This document shows, one piece after another, positions 8,652 to 18,683 of a DNA stretch of 64,000 bases (its first letter is position 1; each line of letters opens with the position of its first letter). The translations under genes were made by a program, and so were the position numbers. The notes under the pieces are model-generated. The model did no database searches, was not told where the DNA came from, and saw only the letters and a list, made by a program, of their open reading frames with translations. Source of the DNA: HdN1 sp052035295 (GTDB lineage Bacteria > Pseudomonadota > Gammaproteobacteria > Pseudomonadales > Ketobacteraceae); contig JBPOHS010000008.1 of NCBI GenBank assembly GCA_052035295.1, positions 1-64,000 on the forward strand. Reading direction: 5' to 3'.

Positions 8652-9733
8652 GGGTGTTCGGCCCCGAGACGCTGTAATGCCCAGCGCACATGTTCGCGCA
8701 CCATTTCCGAGGGGTGTTGCAACCGCGCATTCAAGGCTTTCACCACCGCCTCGGAAGCCACGCCGTTGCCCAGCCCGACGGCCAGATTGCGCAACCAGCC
8801 TTCATGACCGATGCGCCGTAACGGTGAGCCTTCGGTGCGCTGCAGATAGTCGTTTTCCTCCCACTGGAACAATTCGAGCAAGTCCGCCTTGCCCAGTCCA
8901 TGGCGCTCCGCAAAATCGTTTTCTTGCGTCGTGCGCGCAAATCGATTCCATGGACACACCAACTGGCAATCATCGCAGCCAAATACGCGATTGCCGATCA
9001 ACGGGCGCAATGATTCGGGTATTGCGGTTTTCAGTTCAATGGTGAGGTACGAAATGCAGAGACGTGCATCAAGTTGCCAGGGCGCCACGATGGCCCGGGT
9101 CGGGCAGATGTCAATGCAGGCCTGACAACGCCCACAGTGAGCGGCAACCGGTGTGTCTACCGGCAATGGCAGATCCGTATAGATTTCGCCGAGAAAAAAC
9201 CAGGAGCCGGCGGTGCGATCGAGCAGCAGGGTGTGTTTGCCGATCCAGCCCAGCCCGGCCTGTTCGGCCAAGGCTTTCTCCAGTACCGGAGCGCTGTCGA
9301 CAAAAGCGCGAAAGCCATGTAGACCTGCGGCCCGCGTGATTTTTTCACCCAGTTGCGTGAGCTTTTTGCGTATGACCTTGTGATAATCCCGGCCCAACGC
9401 GTAACGGGAAATGTAGGCTTTTTCCGGTTGCCCGAGCAGTGTCATGCCCGGGTTTTCTGCGGGCAGATAATCCATGCGTGCACAAATTACGCGTACGGTG
9501 CCCGGCAACAGTTCTGCCGGCCGGCTGCGTTTGGTGCCATGCCGTTCCATGTAATCCATGTCACCGTGAAAGCCGTTGGCCAACCATTGCAGGAAGTGGC
9601 TTTCGTGTTCCCCGAGATCTATGCCGGCGATTCCCACCGACTGAAAACCGAGTGCCTGCCCCCATTGTTTGATGTCGTTGGCGAGTTGCTCGAGGGCTTC
9701 CGCATCCAGGAACTTGCCGGTGCATTCGGTCAC
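8648..9733 (-). CDS. queG: Epoxyqueuosine reductase
   Basis: 361 aa. QueG reduces epoxyqueuosine to queuosine in tRNA, the last step of the pathway, using cobalamin and two [4Fe-4S] clusters. Cluster motifs are visible as CGRCQACIDICPTRAI and CDDCQLVCPWN. The N-terminal part includes a KRSRPAELLPGT stretch and an ISRYALGRDYHKV stretch typical of the family. The C-terminus carries a HEAT-like tail (LRNLAVGLGNG). The start is GTG at 9733 with AAGGGC upstream; it gives the normal length. It is divergent from nnr, with 108 nt between them, as in Pseudomonas. Confidence 0.96.
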   Translation of the reverse strand: MTECTGKFLDAEALEQLANDIKQWGQALGFQSVGIAGIDLGEHESHFLQWLANGFHGDMDYMERHGTKRSRPAELLPGTVRVICARMDYLPAENPGMTLLGQPEKAYISRYALGRDYHKVIRKKLTQLGEKITRAAGLHGFRAFVDSAPVLEKALAEQAGLGWIGKHTLLLDRTAGSWFFLGEIYTDLPLPVDTPVAAHCGRCQACIDICPTRAIVAPWQLDARLCISYLTIELKTAIPESLRPLIGNRVFGCDDCQLVCPWNRFARTTQENDFAERHGLGKADLLELFQWEENDYLQRTEGSPLRRIGHEGWLRNLAVGLGNGVASEAVVKALNARLQHPSEMVREHVRWALQRLGAEHP

Positions 9734-9841
9734 GGTCGTTGCCCTTGACGATGAATACGTGATTTCACGAGACGCTTATTCCTTACCGGTAAAAATCAAA
9801 GTGAATTAAAATGAGCCTATGCAAAAAACAGGATTGACGCC

Positions 9842-11335
9842 ATGACGCCTTATACCCGCCGACTTCCGGCAGCATTGTACACCGCAGCGCAAACGCGTGA
9901 GCTGGACAGACAGACAATAGCTTCCGGTGTGCCCGGGTTTACGTTGATGACGCACGCCGGTGAGGCGGCGTTCTGCTTGCTCGTCAATCTCTGGCCATTG
10001 GCAACCCGTTGCGTGGTGTTGTGTGGCAGCGGCAATAACGGCGGCGATGGGTATGTGGTCGCACGACTGGCGTTGCAGAAAGGGTTGCAGGTGCAGGTGT
10101 TGGCGGTCACCCCGCCTGAACGCCTGACCGGAGATGCCCGTCTGGCCTTTGAAGGTGCGCGTGATGCGGGGGTGGGTATCCGCCCGTTTGCGAGGGAGAT
10201 GGCGGTTGATGCCGATATCATTGTCGATGCCGTACTGGGTACCGGTTTGCAGGGAGAAGTGAAAGGCAGCGCGCGCGAGGCCATCGAATGGATCAATGCC
10301 AGTGGTCGACCCGTGCTGGCGATCGATATTCCTTCGGGGCTCTGTGCCGATCGTGGGCAGGTACTAGGAGTGGCAGTCAAGGCGAGTTGTACGTTGACGT
10401 TTATTGGCATGAAAGCCGGGTTGCTGAGCGGTGCGGCTTCTGGCTGCGTTGGCGAAGTGTATTTTGCCGGGCTTGAGGTGCCTGAATACATTCGACAAAA
10501 AACGCCGCCCCTGATGACGCGAGTGTTGCGCGAACAGGTAGAAGCGTTATTGCCAAGGCGTGCCCGTGATGCGCACAAGGGGCATTTCGGCCATGTGTTG
10601 ATCGTGGGGGGCGATCATGGCATGGGCGGCGCCACGCTGATGGCGGCCGAAGCGGCGGCCCGCACCGGCGCCGGATTGATTTCCGTTGCGACCCGTGCCG
10701 AACACATACCGGCCTTGTTGGCTCGACGGCCTGAACTCATGGTGCACCCGGTGCCGGAAAACGCCGAAATTCAGCCGCTGCTCGATGCAGCGAGCGTCGT
10801 GGTGGTCGGCCCGGGCCTGGGGAGAGAGGCGTGGGGCAAAGCCTTGTTCCGGCAGGTTGTTGACGCAGGTAAACCGACAGTGATCGACGCCGATGGATTG
10901 TTCTGGTTGGCCCATGGCCTGGCCGCGCAGGCGCAAGCGCGATGGGTGCTCACGCCGCATCCGGGCGAGGCGGCGCGACTCTTGCAGACTGATACGCCAA
11001 CGGTGCAGGGCGACCGCATTAACGCCGCGTTTGGGTTGCAGAAGCGTTATGGTGGCGTGGCTGTGCTGAAAGGAGCGGGCACCTTGATTTGCGATGAAAA
11101 TCAGCGGCTTTTTCTCGCCGATGTCGGCAATCCGGGGATGGCAACGGGCGGCATGGGGGACGTGTTATCCGGTATCATTGGCGGATTATTGGCGCAGGGA
11201 TTGATGCCGGCAGATGCTGCCAACGCCGGTGTCTGGCTGCACGGAACGGCCGCCGACCTTGCTGCTGTCGATGGTGAACGGGGCATGTTGGCCACGGATC
11301 TGCTGGTGCCGTTGCGCCGGTTGATCAATCCTTGA
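9842..11335 (+). CDS. nnr: Bifunctional NAD(P)H-hydrate epimerase / dehydratase
   Basis: 497 aa, the usual fused length. The N-terminal YjeF-type epimerase domain (about 1-215) interconverts the R and S forms of damaged NAD(P)H hydrate; GSGNNGGDGYVVARLA is its signature. The C-terminal ribokinase-like dehydratase (about 230-495) restores NAD(P)H; it has the signatures VVGPGLG, TPHPGEAARLL and NPGMATGGMGDVLSG. The ATG at 9842 opens MTPYTRRLPAALYTAAQTRELD, which fits the epimerase start. It begins a plus-strand run with tsaE 77 nt downstream, conserved in many Gammaproteobacteria. Confidence 0.97.
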   Translation: MTPYTRRLPAALYTAAQTRELDRQTIASGVPGFTLMTHAGEAAFCLLVNLWPLATRCVVLCGSGNNGGDGYVVARLALQKGLQVQVLAVTPPERLTGDARLAFEGARDAGVGIRPFAREMAVDADIIVDAVLGTGLQGEVKGSAREAIEWINASGRPVLAIDIPSGLCADRGQVLGVAVKASCTLTFIGMKAGLLSGAASGCVGEVYFAGLEVPEYIRQKTPPLMTRVLREQVEALLPRRARDAHKGHFGHVLIVGGDHGMGGATLMAAEAAARTGAGLISVATRAEHIPALLARRPELMVHPVPENAEIQPLLDAASVVVVGPGLGREAWGKALFRQVVDAGKPTVIDADGLFWLAHGLAAQAQARWVLTPHPGEAARLLQTDTPTVQGDRINAAFGLQKRYGGVAVLKGAGTLICDENQRLFLADVGNPGMATGGMGDVLSGIIGGLLAQGLMPADAANAGVWLHGTAADLAAVDGERGMLATDLLVPLRRLINP

Positions 11336-11412
11336 TGACCCATGCCGGTGTAGAGCGAACGCATCAATGCACACAACGATAACGACCACTCTGGCGAACG
11401 ACTGAAAAAAGC

Positions 11413-11940
11413 ATGCAAAACAAGACCGGGCAAGTGACTACCACCCTGACACTACGCGTTTGTGGCGAAACAGCGATGGAAGAATTTGGCCGTTGGTTGG
11501 CGCTAACGTTCAACCCGCCGCTGCTAATCCATCTCGTGGGGGGCCTGGGCGCAGGGAAAACGACCCTCAGTCGCGGCATTTTGCGTGGAAAGGGTCATTC
11601 AGGCAGTGTTAAAAGTCCGACCTACACGCTGGTCGAGCCTTATGCGCTGACGGATTGCACTGTGTACCATTTTGATTTGTACCGGCTTTCTGATCCCGAT
11701 GAACTGGAATGGCTGGGTATTCGTGAATATTTCACGCAGAACAGCATCTGTCTGGTGGAATGGCCCCAAAATGGTCTGGGTGTTTTGCCCGATCCTGATA
11801 TAAAATTAACGATAGAGAAATCTGAAAGTTGTCGCCGTATTTTGCTTGAGTACTTTAACCCGCAAACCCTTGCTGGTTTGCAGGCGTTGGCGCAACACGT
11901 CAGAACCAACCGACAGGATGACATTCAGTTAGTGTCATGA
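11413..11940 (+). CDS. tsaE: tRNA threonylcarbamoyladenosine biosynthesis ATPase TsaE
   Basis: 175 aa. TsaE is the ATPase that activates the TsaB-TsaD complex in making t6A at position 37 of ANN-decoding tRNAs. The Walker A loop is GGLGAGKTTLSRGIL. VKSPTYTLVEPY and the VYHFDLYRL stretch (Walker B region) are family signatures, and LVEWPQNG completes the core. amiB begins 13 nt after the stop. The usual genome order nnr-tsaE-amiB-mutL supports the call. Confidence 0.97.
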   Translation: MQNKTGQVTTTLTLRVCGETAMEEFGRWLALTFNPPLLIHLVGGLGAGKTTLSRGILRGKGHSGSVKSPTYTLVEPYALTDCTVYHFDLYRLSDPDELEWLGIREYFTQNSICLVEWPQNGLGVLPDPDIKLTIEKSESCRRILLEYFNPQTLAGLQALAQHVRTNRQDDIQLVS

Positions 11941-11953
11941 AGCAGACCAAGTC

Positions 11954-13960
11954 ATGAAGAAGTGGGCAGGTTTCGGAACATTCAGACCAACAAAGCGATC
12001 GGCAGCGATGCTGTCATGTTCGCCTTTTGCGTTGGCAGCAACGCTGTGGTGTAGTGCCATGGCATCGGTTGCCCATGCCGATGAATCGATTACCTCTATC
12101 CGCGTCGCGCCCTCCGCCGGCAATACGCGCGTTGTGTTTGATCTGAGCGGGCCGGCTTCCTACAAGTTGTTCACCCTCGACAATCCAAGCCGGGTGGTCG
12201 TGGATTTCAGTGATACCCAGAGCCTTGCCGGTAATGTCGGTATTCCATCCGAAGCGGTTGTTACCAATGTCCGCAGTGCGGTGCAGTCCAATAACGCCTT
12301 GCGCATGGTGCTTGATCTGAAACAGGCTGCCAGCGCGAAAGGATTTGTGTTGCCACCCGATGGGCAGGCAGGGCATCGTCTGGTCGTCGATATTGCTCAT
12401 CCGGGCGCGGCGGCGCAGCGAAATGGCGTCAATAGTCCTGCGGCTACGGCGGCTGTCGGCGCGGCGCACATCTATGGTGGATCGCCCGCGCGCAACGGTC
12501 AGGCTGTTGCCCCAGGTGCCGTTCCCGTCATCAACCGTCCTGCGATCCCCGCGACGGCAGCCTATTCCGCGCCAAGGGGTGCCAATGTTGCGGCGGGTGG
12601 TGCAGCTCCCGGCAACGTGCCTTCCGAGGCCGATGTCGCGGCGATCAAGGCATTGCTGGAGCAGTCGGGTGGTCCTTTTTCTGCTGCGTCGGCACCGGCC
12701 AGCAAACCGGCGGTGGTAGCCCGTCCGGCGACCGACGTTGCCAAGTCCGCACCCGTCACGGCGGCGCAGGCATCCGCAGCACAGACATCCGTAACGCAAA
12801 CGCCCACCGGCTCACCTTCTGTCTCGCCGCGCGTGAGTGGCCTGATAGATCCGGCACCCGTGGTCAATGCGACTCCGCCAGATGTTGTTGCCGCCAAGCC
12901 CCTGCATGCGGGCGTTGCTGCACCGGTAACGTCGAAATCGCCAGTCAAGCCTGCCGTTACCAGCAAGCCGGTCATTGCCAACACGGCAGTGGTCGCAAGC
13001 AGCATCCCTGCCGGGAACAGCGCACAAGCCACCAGCAGCACCGCCGTTACCAATACCCCCATTAGCAACACCCCCATTGCCAACAAGACAGCGGTGGCCA
13101 GCAAGATCACGGTGATCAACAAGCCTGCGCCAGCGCCGGTGAAAACCATGACACTGGCCCGTCCGGGCAAATTGCGTGATGTCATTGTCGCCATCGATGC
13201 CGGTCATGGTGGGCAGGATCCAGGCGCTACCGGGCCGAGCGGCATTCGTGAAAAGAATGTCACCCTGGCGATAGCGCGGGTGTTGCAGGCAGAGCTTTCC
13301 AAACAGGAAGGTGTCGAGGCAAAACTGGTGCGCACCGGCGACTACTTCATTCCCTTGGCTTCACGCCGTGATATTGCACGTACCAAGCTCAAGGCTGACC
13401 TGTTCGTATCCATCCATGCCGACGCCGCGTTGGCGCGCAAGGCCAAGGGCGCGTCCGTCTTTGCCTTGTCTCGTAACGGTGCCACCAGTTCTCTGGCGGC
13501 CATGCTGGCAGATCGTGAAAACCAGTCAGACCTGGTGGGTGGCGCGCTGGAGGACAAGGACAAGATGGTTGCGTCCGTCATTGCCGATCTTGCGCTGGAA
13601 GGCGCAATGGAACACAGCATGAAAGTAGGCAGTACCGTGTTGCGCCATTTGGGCAATACCACCCCCTTGCACAAGCGCTACATCGAGAAAGCCGGTTTTG
13701 CGGTGCTCAAGAGCGCCGATTTCCCATCGATCCTGGTGGAGACCGGCTTCATCTCCAACCCGCAAGAAGAAGCCAACCTCCGCAGCCAGGCGCACCAGCA
13801 AAAACTGGCTCGCGCCATTACCCGAGGCGTGATGGATTATTTCTCCGGCAATCCGCCCCCGGGCACCTATCTGGCGTGGAAACGTGACAAAGGTGCATCG
13901 ACCCTGGCTTATGCAGATTCCGAAAAGAGTCGCCCGGGGAATGCGCGCGCCAGGGATTGA
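11954..13960 (+). CDS. amiB: N-acetylmuramoyl-L-alanine amidase with AMIN domain
   Basis: 668 aa, longer than typical AmiB. A signal peptide of about 42 residues ends at VAHA. An AMIN domain (about 45-155, ITSIRVAPSAGNTRVVFDLSG) targets the septum. A linker of about 230 residues rich in Ala, Pro, Val and Thr follows, with short repeats such as NTPISNTPIANKTAV. The Amidase_3 zinc domain (about 400-630) has DAGHGGQDPGA, IREKNVTLAIARVL, FVSIHADA and ILVETGFISNP, covering the zinc ligands and catalytic Glu. It cleaves the stem peptide from glycan during daughter-cell separation. No LysM domain is visible at the C-terminus, unlike AmiB proteins that carry one. Confidence 0.95.
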   Translation: MKKWAGFGTFRPTKRSAAMLSCSPFALAATLWCSAMASVAHADESITSIRVAPSAGNTRVVFDLSGPASYKLFTLDNPSRVVVDFSDTQSLAGNVGIPSEAVVTNVRSAVQSNNALRMVLDLKQAASAKGFVLPPDGQAGHRLVVDIAHPGAAAQRNGVNSPAATAAVGAAHIYGGSPARNGQAVAPGAVPVINRPAIPATAAYSAPRGANVAAGGAAPGNVPSEADVAAIKALLEQSGGPFSAASAPASKPAVVARPATDVAKSAPVTAAQASAAQTSVTQTPTGSPSVSPRVSGLIDPAPVVNATPPDVVAAKPLHAGVAAPVTSKSPVKPAVTSKPVIANTAVVASSIPAGNSAQATSSTAVTNTPISNTPIANKTAVASKITVINKPAPAPVKTMTLARPGKLRDVIVAIDAGHGGQDPGATGPSGIREKNVTLAIARVLQAELSKQEGVEAKLVRTGDYFIPLASRRDIARTKLKADLFVSIHADAALARKAKGASVFALSRNGATSSLAAMLADRENQSDLVGGALEDKDKMVASVIADLALEGAMEHSMKVGSTVLRHLGNTTPLHKRYIEKAGFAVLKSADFPSILVETGFISNPQEEANLRSQAHQQKLARAITRGVMDYFSGNPPPGTYLAWKRDKGASTLAYADSEKSRPGNARARD

Positions 13961-14070
13961 GTGCTCAGGTATTGCAGATTGTTGGTGTCTGAGTGACCAT
14001 GTTGTGTTAACCGAAGGCCACCCCGGGGTGGCCTTTTTGTTTTTTTGATTGCTGATATCCTGCACCCGCC

Positions 14071-15975
14071 ATGGCCCATATCCAGTTGTTGTCCCCACGC
14101 CTTGCCAACCAGATCGCAGCGGGCGAGGTTGTTGAACGCCCGGCATCCGTTCTCAAGGAGCTGCTGGAAAACTGTGTCGACGCGGGCGCATCGCGCGTCG
14201 ATGTCGATGTTGAAGAGGGTGGCGTCAAGCTGATTCGTGTTCGCGATAACGGTGGCGGCATCGCGCATGATGATCTCCCGCTGGCCGTTGCCCGTCATGC
14301 CACGTCCAAGATCCACCAGCTCGAAGATCTCGAAGGCGTGGCGACGCTCGGTTTCCGTGGCGAGGCGCTGGCGTCGATCAGCTCGGTATCGCGCCTGCTG
14401 CTGACGTCCAGTGATAACGACAGCGGTGCAGGCTGGCGGGTGGAAACCGAAGGCCGCGACATGGCGGCCAAGATTGCTCCTTCTGCACATCCGCAGGGAA
14501 CGTCGGTGGAAGTTCGGGACCTGTTTTTCAATACGCCGGCCCGGCGCAAGTTCCTGCGCAGTGAAAAAACCGAGTTCAATCATCTTGAAGAAGTGTTCCG
14601 CAAGCTCGCACTCAGCCATTTTGATGTTGCCTTCAGTCTTCGTACCAACGGGCGCGCGCAGCATTTGTTGAAACCGGCGACGACAGAAATGGAGCAGGAT
14701 CGGCGTATTGCCAGCCTGTTGGGTGCGCATTTTGTCGAAAATGCCGTGCGCGTCGATGTGTCGATCGGTGAGCTGCGCCTGTGGGGCTGGATGGGCTTGC
14801 CCACGTTTTCCCGGGCCCAATCCGATTTGCAGTATTTCTTTGTGAATGGCCGTGCCATTCGCGACAAGGTGGTGAATCACGCGGTTCGCCAAGCTTACAG
14901 TGATGTGTTGTATCACGATCGACACCCGGCATATGTGTTGTTTCTGACGCTCGATCCCCGCAATGTCGACGTCAACGTCCATCCGACCAAACATGAAGTG
15001 CGTTTCCGTGAAAGCCGCCAGGTGCATGATTTCCTGTATCGCAGCCTGCATCGCGCCATCGCGGAGATAACACCCGCGCAGGCGGCGCCGGCCGTGATGT
15101 CTGTCGACACGGGCAGTGCCTCTGTCACCGATTTTTCTGCACCTATGCGTGAGCAGGCTGCCTTGAATATAGGTGTCGGCGGTGCCGGGTCACACACTGA
15201 CGCCCAGGGGGGCCGTTACCCCGTTTGGTCTGGCGGCGACGCTGCATCGCCGGCGGCCAATCGTACCAGCATGGAGGCGTATCAGCAGTTGCATGCACCT
15301 CTCAATAGCGGCATCAACGAGTCTGCTGCCGCCGTCGCCGCATGGATGGAAAACGCCACGTCGGCCTTGCCGGCGTCTGACGATGCATCCACGCCGCCGC
15401 TGGGATTTGCGCTCGCGCAGTTGCACGGCATTTATATTCTTTCCCAAAACCAGCACGGATTGGTGCTGGTCGACATGCATGCTGCCCATGAGCGCATTAC
15501 CTATGAACGTATGAAACAAAGTTGGGCCGAAGACCGTCTGCGCGCGCAACCCTTGCTGGTGCCGCTCAGTATGGCCGTTAGCCAGAAAGAAGCGGATCTG
15601 GCCGATGAGCGTCCCGATTGGTTTTCCCGTCTCGGATTTCGTATCGAACGAATGGGGCCGGAAACCCTGCTGGTGAGAGAGGTGCCCGCCCTCGTCGCCG
15701 AAGGCAAGGTCGAGCCCTTGGTGCGCGATGTGTTGGCCGATCTGCGGGCACATGGCACCAGTCAGCGAATCGAAGGTCATATCAATGAATTGCTGGCCAC
15801 AATGGCTTGCCATGGTTCGGTTCGAGCCAATCGCAGGCTCACGGTCATGGAGATGAATGCCTTGCTTCGCGACATGGAAGCCACGGAACGCAGCGGGCAG
15901 TGCAACCATGGCCGTCCAACCTGGGTGCAGCTCACGCTGCGAGACCTCGACAAACTATTCATGCGTGGCCGATGA
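14071..15975 (+). CDS. mutL: DNA mismatch repair protein MutL
   Basis: 634 aa. MutL links MutS mismatch recognition to downstream excision. The GHKL ATPase has LLENCVDAGASRVDV, DNGGGI and TLGFRGEALASI. A low-complexity linker lies at about 345-435. The C-terminal dimerisation domain contains DMHAAHERITYE, which fits the DxHAxxExxxxE endonuclease motif with Met at the second position. This suggests a nicking MutL of the Pseudomonas type rather than the non-nicking E. coli type. The stop overlaps the miaA start (ATGA). Confidence 0.97.
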   Translation: MAHIQLLSPRLANQIAAGEVVERPASVLKELLENCVDAGASRVDVDVEEGGVKLIRVRDNGGGIAHDDLPLAVARHATSKIHQLEDLEGVATLGFRGEALASISSVSRLLLTSSDNDSGAGWRVETEGRDMAAKIAPSAHPQGTSVEVRDLFFNTPARRKFLRSEKTEFNHLEEVFRKLALSHFDVAFSLRTNGRAQHLLKPATTEMEQDRRIASLLGAHFVENAVRVDVSIGELRLWGWMGLPTFSRAQSDLQYFFVNGRAIRDKVVNHAVRQAYSDVLYHDRHPAYVLFLTLDPRNVDVNVHPTKHEVRFRESRQVHDFLYRSLHRAIAEITPAQAAPAVMSVDTGSASVTDFSAPMREQAALNIGVGGAGSHTDAQGGRYPVWSGGDAASPAANRTSMEAYQQLHAPLNSGINESAAAVAAWMENATSALPASDDASTPPLGFALAQLHGIYILSQNQHGLVLVDMHAAHERITYERMKQSWAEDRLRAQPLLVPLSMAVSQKEADLADERPDWFSRLGFRIERMGPETLLVREVPALVAEGKVEPLVRDVLADLRAHGTSQRIEGHINELLATMACHGSVRANRRLTVMEMNALLRDMEATERSGQCNHGRPTWVQLTLRDLDKLFMRGR

Positions 15976-16934
15976 CCTCTGCACATTCTGAGCGCCCACC
16001 GGCGATTTTTATCATGGGGCCGACGGCTGCCGGCAAGACGGATCTCGCGCTGGCGTTGGCAGAACAGGCCAACTGTCAGTTGATCAGTGTGGATTCGGCG
16101 CTGATTTATCGTGGCATGGATATCGGCACCGCCAAACCCGATGCGACAACGCTTGCGCGGGCGCCGCATCGGCTCATTGATATTCGTGATCCGGCGGAAT
16201 CCTACTCGGCTGCTGATTTCCGCGCCGACGCCCTGCGTGAGATGGCTGATATCGTTGCCCAGGGTGCAACGCCGGTGCTGGTGGGCGGTACCATGCTTTA
16301 TTTCAAGGTGTTGTACGAGGGTATCGCCGAACTTCCGGCAGCCAATGAACAGGTGCGGGCAGAGATTGAAGCAATGGCGGCAGAGGCTGGCTGGGGTAGG
16401 GTGCATGCCTTGCTGGCGGAGGTTGATCCGGAGGCCGCCGCCCGTATCCGGCCCACGGATCCCCAGCGTCTGCAGCGGGCACTGGAGGTCTACCGAGTTT
16501 CCGGAGTGCCGCTGACCGAATGGCATCGGCGACAACAGGGTGAAGGTGGAAGTTGGGGGCAAGGTCGCGATCATTTTCCCTATCAGGTCACCGCATTGGC
16601 GTTGTGTCCACCCGATCGGGCGGTATTGCATGAACGTATCGCCCGTCGCTACCACCTCATGCTGGAAGCCGGCTTCGAAGCGGAAGTGCGCGCGCTGCAT
16701 GCGCGAGGGGATTTGACCGAAAAACACCCGGCGATTCGTGCTGTGGGGTACCGCCAGATGTGGGATTACCTCGAAGGCCGCGTGACCCGTGAGCAAATGA
16801 TTGAACAAGGCATCATTGCCACCCGTCAGTTGGCAAAGCGACAAATTACATGGCTGCGCAGCTGGAAGGAGGCTGTCTGGCTTGACCCGGCAGACCCAAA
16901 TTTGTTAGGCCGAGTCTTGAAAATGTTGCCATAG
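15972..16934 (+). CDS. miaA: tRNA dimethylallyltransferase
   Basis: 320 aa. MiaA adds the dimethylallyl group to A37 of tRNAs reading UNN codons. The P-loop is GPTAAGKTDLALALAE. Other signatures are ISVDSALIYRGMDIGTAKP, HRLIDIRDP, LVGGTMLYFK and RAVGYRQMWDYLEG. The ATG at 15972 overlaps the mutL TGA, a translational coupling that is common for this pair, and gives the usual family length. An in-frame reading further upstream lies inside mutL and was rejected. hfq follows after 123 nt. Confidence 0.97.
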   Translation: MTSAHSERPPAIFIMGPTAAGKTDLALALAEQANCQLISVDSALIYRGMDIGTAKPDATTLARAPHRLIDIRDPAESYSAADFRADALREMADIVAQGATPVLVGGTMLYFKVLYEGIAELPAANEQVRAEIEAMAAEAGWGRVHALLAEVDPEAAARIRPTDPQRLQRALEVYRVSGVPLTEWHRRQQGEGGSWGQGRDHFPYQVTALALCPPDRAVLHERIARRYHLMLEAGFEAEVRALHARGDLTEKHPAIRAVGYRQMWDYLEGRVTREQMIEQGIIATRQLAKRQITWLRSWKEAVWLDPADPNLLGRVLKMLP

Positions 16935-17057
16935 TCCCCCATGCTAGGGAGGCCGACGAAAAATTTTTGCTGATTCGTTGTTGCTTTTTAATTGATAGCT
17001 TGTGCTGTTTTTTTGCCCACCTTATAGGGCTGAACTTTTTTCAAGGAGACTTCACTT

Positions 17058-17315
17058 ATGTCTAAAGGGCATAGCTTACAAGACCCTTTTCTTAACGCAC
17101 TGCGTAAAGAGCGCATCCCCGTTTCCATATTCCTGGTCAACGGCATCAAGCTGCAGGGCCAGGTAGAGTCTTTTGATCAATACGTTGTGTTGCTGCGTAA
17201 CACTGTGAGCCAGATGGTCTACAAACATGCCATCTCGACCGTGGTGCCTGCGCGCAACCCGCGTGGCCACGGCGGCAGCGGCCATGAGGGCGGCATGGAA
17301 GGCGGGGAAATGTAA
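17058..17315 (+). CDS. hfq: RNA chaperone Hfq
   Basis: 85 aa. Hfq is the hexameric Sm-like protein that pairs small RNAs with mRNAs. The core reads MSKGHSLQDPFLNALRKERI, then VSIFLVNGIKLQGQ with the Sm1 motif and YKHAISTVVPAR with the Sm2 motif. The C-terminal tail is short and rich in Gly, His and Glu, as in Pseudomonas rather than the long E. coli tail. AAGGAGA lies 8 nt ahead of the start. hflX starts 75 nt downstream, and the miaA-hfq-hflX-hflK-hflC order is conserved in Gammaproteobacteria. Confidence 0.98.
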   Translation: MSKGHSLQDPFLNALRKERIPVSIFLVNGIKLQGQVESFDQYVVLLRNTVSQMVYKHAISTVVPARNPRGHGGSGHEGGMEGGEM

Positions 17316-17390
17316 TCCCTGCCTGCCAGGCGTCATTGATGGTTGCCGAATGGCGACTCACATTCCGTACTTACGTTGACCTGATCCTGC

Positions 17391-18683
17391 ATGGAATTGT
17401 TTGAGCGCCCCAAAAGCGGTGAGCGCGCTGTGCTCGTGCACGTTGATTTCAGCGCCGAACACGCCCGTGAAGATGTTCAGGAATTCGAGATGTTGGCGAC
17501 TTCGGCCGGGGCTGTGATAGCAGCCCTGGTGCGTGCCGCCCGTCCGCATCCTGATCCCAAATTTTTTGTCGGTACCGGCAAGGTTGAAGAAATCCGGGTC
17601 ACGCTCGAGAGTGAGCAGGCTGATCTGGTGATTTTCAATCACATCTTGTCTCCCTCCCAGGAACGCAATCTCGAAAAAGCCCTGCAATGCCGGGTGCTCG
17701 ACCGCACCGGGCTGATCCTCGATATTTTTGCCCAGCGTGCGCGCACGCATGAAGGCAAGTTGCAGGTAGAGCTTGCCCAGCTGGAACACTTGTCGACCCG
17801 CCTCGTACGCGGCTGGACTCACCTTGAACGTCAGCGTGGCGGCATCGGTTTGCGCGGCGGCCCCGGGGAAACCCAGCTCGAAACCGATCGTCGGTTGATC
17901 CGTCATCGCATTACGGCCATCCAGAAGCGTCTTGAACAGGTGCGCAAACAGCGGGATCAGGCGCGTCGGGCGCGCAAGCGCAATGAGATTCCCACCGTCT
18001 CCCTGGTGGGGTATACCAATGCCGGCAAGTCGACGCTGTTCAATCGAATCACTCAATCCGATGTTTTTGCGGCCAACCAGTTGTTTGCCACGCTTGATCC
18101 GACGCTGCGCCGCATAGGTATTGCTGATGTCGGTGTCGTGGTGCTGGCCGATACCGTGGGTTTCATTCGCCATTTGCCGCACAAACTGGTCGAGTCATTT
18201 CGTGCGACGCTTGAAGAAAGTCGTGAGTCCGATCTGTTGCTGCATGTCGTGGATGCGTGTTCCGATGAACGTGATGACAATATTTTTCAGGTAAATGAGG
18301 TGCTGAAGGAAATTGGTGCGGACCAGATTCCGGTATTGATGGTCTACAACAAGATTGACCTGATGGGCGAGTTCGCGCCCCGGATCGATCGTGACGATCA
18401 GGAAAAGCCGGTAGCCGTGTGGTTGTCGGCGCGTTCCGGTGCCGGTTGTGAACTGTTGATCGAGGCGTTGCGGGAACGTCTCGGTAAGGACATGATCGAC
18501 ACCGATTTGCATCTCTCCCCTGCAATGGGGCAGCTGCGAGCCGCGCTGTACCGCTTGCAAGCGGTGGCGGCAGAGGAAGTGGATGAATTTGGCGATTGGT
18601 GTATTCATGTGCGTTTGCCGCGCAAGGACCTCGAGCAAGCCATGAAAAAGCAGGGTGTGACGCTGGAAGATATTTCGCTGTAA
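17391..18683 (+). CDS. hflX: Ribosome-associated GTPase HflX
   Basis: 430 aa. HflX is a GTPase that splits and rescues stalled 70S ribosomes under stress. The N-terminal HflX domain contains FVGTGKVEEIR and DRTGLILDIFAQRARTHEGK. A glycine-rich block, RGGIGLRGGPGETQLE, follows, then a basic coiled coil. The GTPase has GYTNAGKSTLFN (G1), DTVGFIRHLP (G3) and NKIDL (G4). It belongs to the miaA-hfq-hflX-hflK-hflC run. The gap to hflK is 134 nt and may hold an internal promoter. Confidence 0.97.
   Translation: MELFERPKSGERAVLVHVDFSAEHAREDVQEFEMLATSAGAVIAALVRAARPHPDPKFFVGTGKVEEIRVTLESEQADLVIFNHILSPSQERNLEKALQCRVLDRTGLILDIFAQRARTHEGKLQVELAQLEHLSTRLVRGWTHLERQRGGIGLRGGPGETQLETDRRLIRHRITAIQKRLEQVRKQRDQARRARKRNEIPTVSLVGYTNAGKSTLFNRITQSDVFAANQLFATLDPTLRRIGIADVGVVVLADTVGFIRHLPHKLVESFRATLEESRESDLLLHVVDACSDERDDNIFQVNEVLKEIGADQIPVLMVYNKIDLMGEFAPRIDRDDQEKPVAVWLSARSGAGCELLIEALRERLGKDMIDTDLHLSPAMGQLRAALYRLQAVAAEEVDEFGDWCIHVRLPRKDLEQAMKKQGVTLEDISL

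Noticed and set aside
9750..9765. CGTGATTTCACG ahead of nnr as a regulator site.
   Set aside because: A 5-bp arm palindrome in a divergent promoter is expected by chance and no matching copy was seen elsewhere in the window.
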